A DNA stretch of 43,467 nt, from contig JAWXCE010000036.1 of the NCBI GenBank assembly GCA_034440495.1, positions 1-43,467 on the forward strand, in the 5' to 3' direction. Below are positions 40,820-43,467 of this stretch, in pieces. How positions within the stretch are numbered: position 1 is the stretch's first letter; each line of letters starts with the position of its first letter. This stretch comes from JAWXCE01 sp034440495. Its GTDB lineage: Bacteria > Pseudomonadota > Alphaproteobacteria > Rhizobiales > Rhodomicrobiaceae. Below the pieces are notes generated by a model. The model ran no database searches. It was not told the DNA's origin and saw nothing but the letters and a program-made list of their open reading frames with translations. The translations under genes were made by a program, and so were the position numbers.

Positions 40820-41892
40820 CACTCAGACAGCTACTTGATCACGCGGCGGAGCAAGGCTATGGCGTGCCCGCCTTCAATATCAACAACATGGAGCAGATCA
40901 ACGCGATCATGGAGGCGGCGAAGTCCGTTGAGGCGCCTGTCATCATTCAGGCGAGCCGTGGCGCGCGCTCCTACGCCAACGACATCATGCTGGCGAAAAT
41001 GGCGGAAGCCGCCGAACTGATTTACCCGACGATCCCGATCTGCCTGCATCTCGACCACGGCAACAGCGAAGCGACCTGCTACACCGCGTTCCAGCACGGC
41101 TTCACCTCCGTGATGATGGACGGCTCTCTTGAGGCGGATGCCAAGACACCCGCATCCTACGACTATAACGTCGCCGTCACCAAGCGCGTGGCGGAAACCG
41201 CGCATCTCGTTGGCTGCTCCGTTGAGGGCGAATTAGGGTGCCTCGGTAGCCTCGAAACGGGCCATGGCGAGGCGGAGGATGGGCATGGTGCGGAGGGCGT
41301 GTTGAGCCACGATCAACTGTTGACCGACCCCGATCAGGCAATGGATTTCGTGGCGCAGACGAAGGTTGACGCGCTGGCCGTCGCCATCGGCACGAGCCAC
41401 GGCGCCTATAAATTCACGCGCAAGCCAACAGGCGATGTGCTCGCCATGCGCGTCATTGAGGCGATCCACGAGCGCCTGCCCGGTACCCACCTCGTCATGC
41501 ATGGCTCCTCCTCAGTGCCCGAGCAATTGCTGGAAATTGTGAATAAAAATGGCGGTGAAATCCGGGAAACCTACGGCGTGCCGATCGAGGAGATCATTCG
41601 CGGCATCAAGCATGGCGTGCGGAAGGTTAACATCGACACGGATTGCCGCCTCGCCATGACTGGCCAGATTCGGCGCATCCTCAACACCGATAAGGGCGAG
41701 TTCGATCCGCGCAAATATTTGAAGCCGGCAATGGAGGCGATGCGCGACTTGTGCAAGCTGCGCTACGAGCAGTTCAACACGGCGGGGCAGGCATCGAAAA
41801 TCCGCGTCATCCCGCTATCCGAGATGGCCAAACGCTATGCGAGCGGCTCGCTCAACCCGCAGATCGGCTGCAAGAGCGCCGCCGCTGCGTAA
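40807..41892 (+). CDS. cbbA: Class II fructose/sedoheptulose-bisphosphate aldolase
   Basis: CbbA condenses triose phosphates to fructose 1,6-bisphosphate, and erythrose 4-phosphate to sedoheptulose 1,7-bisphosphate. I start at the GTG of 40807 (ARITLRQLLDHAAEQGYGVP), which has ggaga seven bases upstream and lies inside the end of pgk; no ATG fits, and the longer frame is pgk in another frame. The zinc and catalytic motif HLDHGN starts at H81, then VMMDGSLE, SVEGELGCLG, AIGTSHGAYKF, LVMHGSSSVPEQL and KVNIDTDCRLA. It has 361 residues, the normal length for the CbbA type. Confidence 0.95.
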   Translation: MARITLRQLLDHAAEQGYGVPAFNINNMEQINAIMEAAKSVEAPVIIQASRGARSYANDIMLAKMAEAAELIYPTIPICLHLDHGNSEATCYTAFQHGFTSVMMDGSLEADAKTPASYDYNVAVTKRVAETAHLVGCSVEGELGCLGSLETGHGEAEDGHGAEGVLSHDQLLTDPDQAMDFVAQTKVDALAVAIGTSHGAYKFTRKPTGDVLAMRVIEAIHERLPGTHLVMHGSSSVPEQLLEIVNKNGGEIRETYGVPIEEIIRGIKHGVRKVNIDTDCRLAMTGQIRRILNTDKGEFDPRKYLKPAMEAMRDLCKLRYEQFNTAGQASKIRVIPLSEMAKRYASGSLNPQIGCKSAAAA

Positions 41893-41900
41893 CCGTTTAA

Positions 41901-41964
41901 CGTCATGCCCGGACATGACCAGGGCATCCAGAGGCTGGGTTGCCGGGTCAAGCCCGGCAATGAC
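41901..41964. repeat. Two intercistronic hairpins between cbbA and cbbL (palindromic repeat element)
   Basis: The first hairpin is gtcatg/catgac over cccgga (41902-41919). The second is tgccggg/cccggca over tcaag (41941-41959). The outer ends gtcatgcccgg and cccggcaatgac are also complementary. This is the layout of the common alphaproteobacterial repeat that starts cgtcatgcccgg and ends gggtcaagcccggcaatgac. It is located between the aldolase and RuBisCO genes, where it could set mRNA ends or protect cbbL mRNA from decay. Confidence 0.7.
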
Positions 41965-41988
41965 AAAGGTTAAGAATAGGAAAAAACC

Positions 41989-43451
41989 ATGGATACCGAC
42001 GCCAAGACAGTGACCGGCAAGGACCGCTACAAGGCCGGTGTCATGGAATACAAGAAAATGGGCTATTGGGAGCCGGATTACACGCCCAAGGACACCGACA
42101 TTATTTCGTGCTTCCGTATCACGCCGCAGGATGGCGTCGATCCAGTTGAGGCGGCTGCGGCTGTCGCCGGTGAGTCGTCCACCGCCACATGGACGGTTGT
42201 GTGGACGGACCGGCTCACCGCCGCGGAGAAATACCGCGCCAAGGCGTATCGCGTCGATCCGGTGCCGAACGCGCCCGGCTCCTATTTCGCCTATTTCGCC
42301 TACGACCTCGATCTGTTCGAGAACGGCTCCATCGCCAACCTTACGGCGTCCATCATCGGCAACGTGTTCGGCTTCAAGCCGCTGAAAGCACTGCGGCTAG
42401 AGGACATGCGCTTCCCTGTCGCTTACGTGAAAACCTTTGATGGACCGCCGACCGGCATCGTGGTAAAGCGCGAGCGGTTGGATAAGTTCGGCCGTCCACT
42501 ACTGGGCGCGACAGTAAAGCCCAAGCTGGGTCTTTCGGGGCGCAACTACGGCCGCGTGGTATATGAGGCGCTTAAAGGCGGCCTCGACTTTACCAAGGAC
42601 GATGAAAACATCAACAGCCAGCCGTTCATGTACTGGCGCGACCGCTTCCTCTATTGCATGGAGGCCGTGAACAAAGCGCAGGCCGAAACCGGCGAGGTGA
42701 AAGGTACGTATCTCAACGTCACCGCCGCCACGATGGAGGATATGTACGAGCGCGCCGAATTTGCCCGCGATCTCGGTTCGTGCATTATCATGATCGACCT
42801 CGTCATCGGCTGGACGGCGATGCAATCCATGTCGAAATGGTGCCGCCGCAACGATATGATCTTGCATCTGCACCGCGCCGGGCATGGCACCTATACGCGC
42901 CAGAAAATCCACGGCGTTTCCTTCCGCGTCATCAACAAATGGGCGCGGCTGGCGGGCGTGGATCACATCCACGCGGGCACCGTCGTCGGCAAGCTGGAGG
43001 GCGACCCGCTCACCACGCGCGCGGCTACTACGACATTTGCCGCGAGGCGTACAACCCCATGAAGCTGGAGCATGGGCTGTTCTTCGACCAGGACTGGGCG
43101 GGCCTGCGCAAGGTGATGCCTGTGGCGTCGGGCGGCATCCACGCCGGGCAGATGCACCAGCTCATCCACTATCTGGGCGAGGACAACGTGCTGCAATTCG
43201 GCGGCGGCACCATCGGCCCTCCGGCGGGCATCCAGGCGGGCGCGACCGCTAACCGCGTGGCGCTGGAGGCGATGATTTTCGCACGCAACGAAGGCCGTGA
43301 TTATTTCCGCGAAGGGCCGGAGATTTTGAATGAGGCGGCGAAATGGTGCGGCCCGATGCGGCAGGCGCTGGATGTCTGGAAAGACATAACCTTCGATTAC
43401 ACATCGACCGATACGCCCGATTACGTGCCGACCGCCACGGCTGCGGAGTAA
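41989..43451 (+). pseudogene. cbbL: RuBisCO large subunit, form IC (red type), frameshifted as given
   Basis: The gene encodes the CO2-fixing subunit. The first frame (41989-43062) contains KPKLGLSGRNYGRVVYE, the active-site GGLDFTKDDENINS with the carbamylated K203, D205 and E206, HLHRAGHGTYTRQK and DHIHAGTVVGKLEGDPL, and then leaves the family sequence after codon 344. The family sequence resumes in another frame at 43023 (GYYDICREAYNPMKLEHGLF), with the loop-6 lysine in RKVMPVASGG, and runs to the TAA at 43449-43451. Removing two bases of the CG run at 43016-43023 restores 486 residues, the normal red-type length, with no other defect. Either a true mutation or a sequencing error. Ribosome site agga precedes the ATG. 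cbbS would follow beyond the window. Confidence 0.9.
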
Positions 43452-43467
43452 TAAAAGTTGGATGGCC

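Overview
The window is chromosomal DNA of an alphaproteobacterium, most likely a Hyphomicrobiales (Rhizobiales) autotroph or facultative autotroph. The gene order rph-rdgB-hemW, the block LppC / rsmI-yraN-gshB with comM alongside, and the hrcA-grpE / dnaK-dnaJ region are typical of that order. The right end is a proteobacterial Calvin cycle operon with a red-type (form IC) RuBisCO large subunit and a divergent cbbR. The genus cannot be fixed from the sequence. I saw no rRNA, tRNA, CRISPR array, insertion sequence or prophage.

Layout. 1-2.5 kb: the 5' end of an unrecognised leftward gene, then an ECF-type sigma factor overlapping its membrane anti-sigma factor, a strong terminator and a secreted DUF4399 protein. 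2.6-9.0 kb: a stand-alone DUF262/DUF1524 (GmrSD-like) protein converging on a leftward group made of a vWA (CoxE-like) protein, an unknown 737-residue membrane-anchored protein and an OlsB-like acyltransferase. 9.3-17.3 kb: leftward housekeeping genes comM, gshB, yraN, rsmI, hemW, rdgB and rph, with a rightward lipoprotein (penicillin-binding protein activator) inserted. 17.4-23.6 kb: a small coiled-coil protein, then hrcA-grpE and dnaK-dnaJ, with a textbook alphaproteobacterial RpoH promoter before dnaK. 23.7-34.3 kb: an FMN reductase, pyrF, two peptidoglycan enzymes (MepA, L,D-transpeptidase), a GNAT protein, a Vsr-family endonuclease whose 3' end runs into uppP, ExoD, a PAS sensor kinase and pepN.

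34.4-43.5 kb: cbbR is divergent from cbbF-cbbP-cbbT-pgk-cbbA-cbbL. These supply sedoheptulose/fructose bisphosphatase, phosphoribulokinase, transketolase, phosphoglycerate kinase, aldolase and RuBisCO, that is, most of the CO2-fixing cycle. cbbS and any cbbX would lie beyond the right edge.

Most interesting points: (i) cbbL as given is frameshifted by an extra CG dinucleotide in a (CG)4 run; (ii) five tandem 26-bp repeats, each a perfect hairpin, sit between cbbT and pgk and look as if they grew from the cbbT stop region, and a second hairpin pair sits between cbbA and cbbL; (iii) a perfect palindrome covers the -35 of hrcA; (iv) GrpE carries a disordered tail of about 120 residues; (v) vsr and uppP overlap tail-to-tail by 186 bp; (vi) a terminator lies a few bases upstream of the DUF4399 ribosome site. 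Several gene starts are placed inside the longest open frame, as explained per entry.
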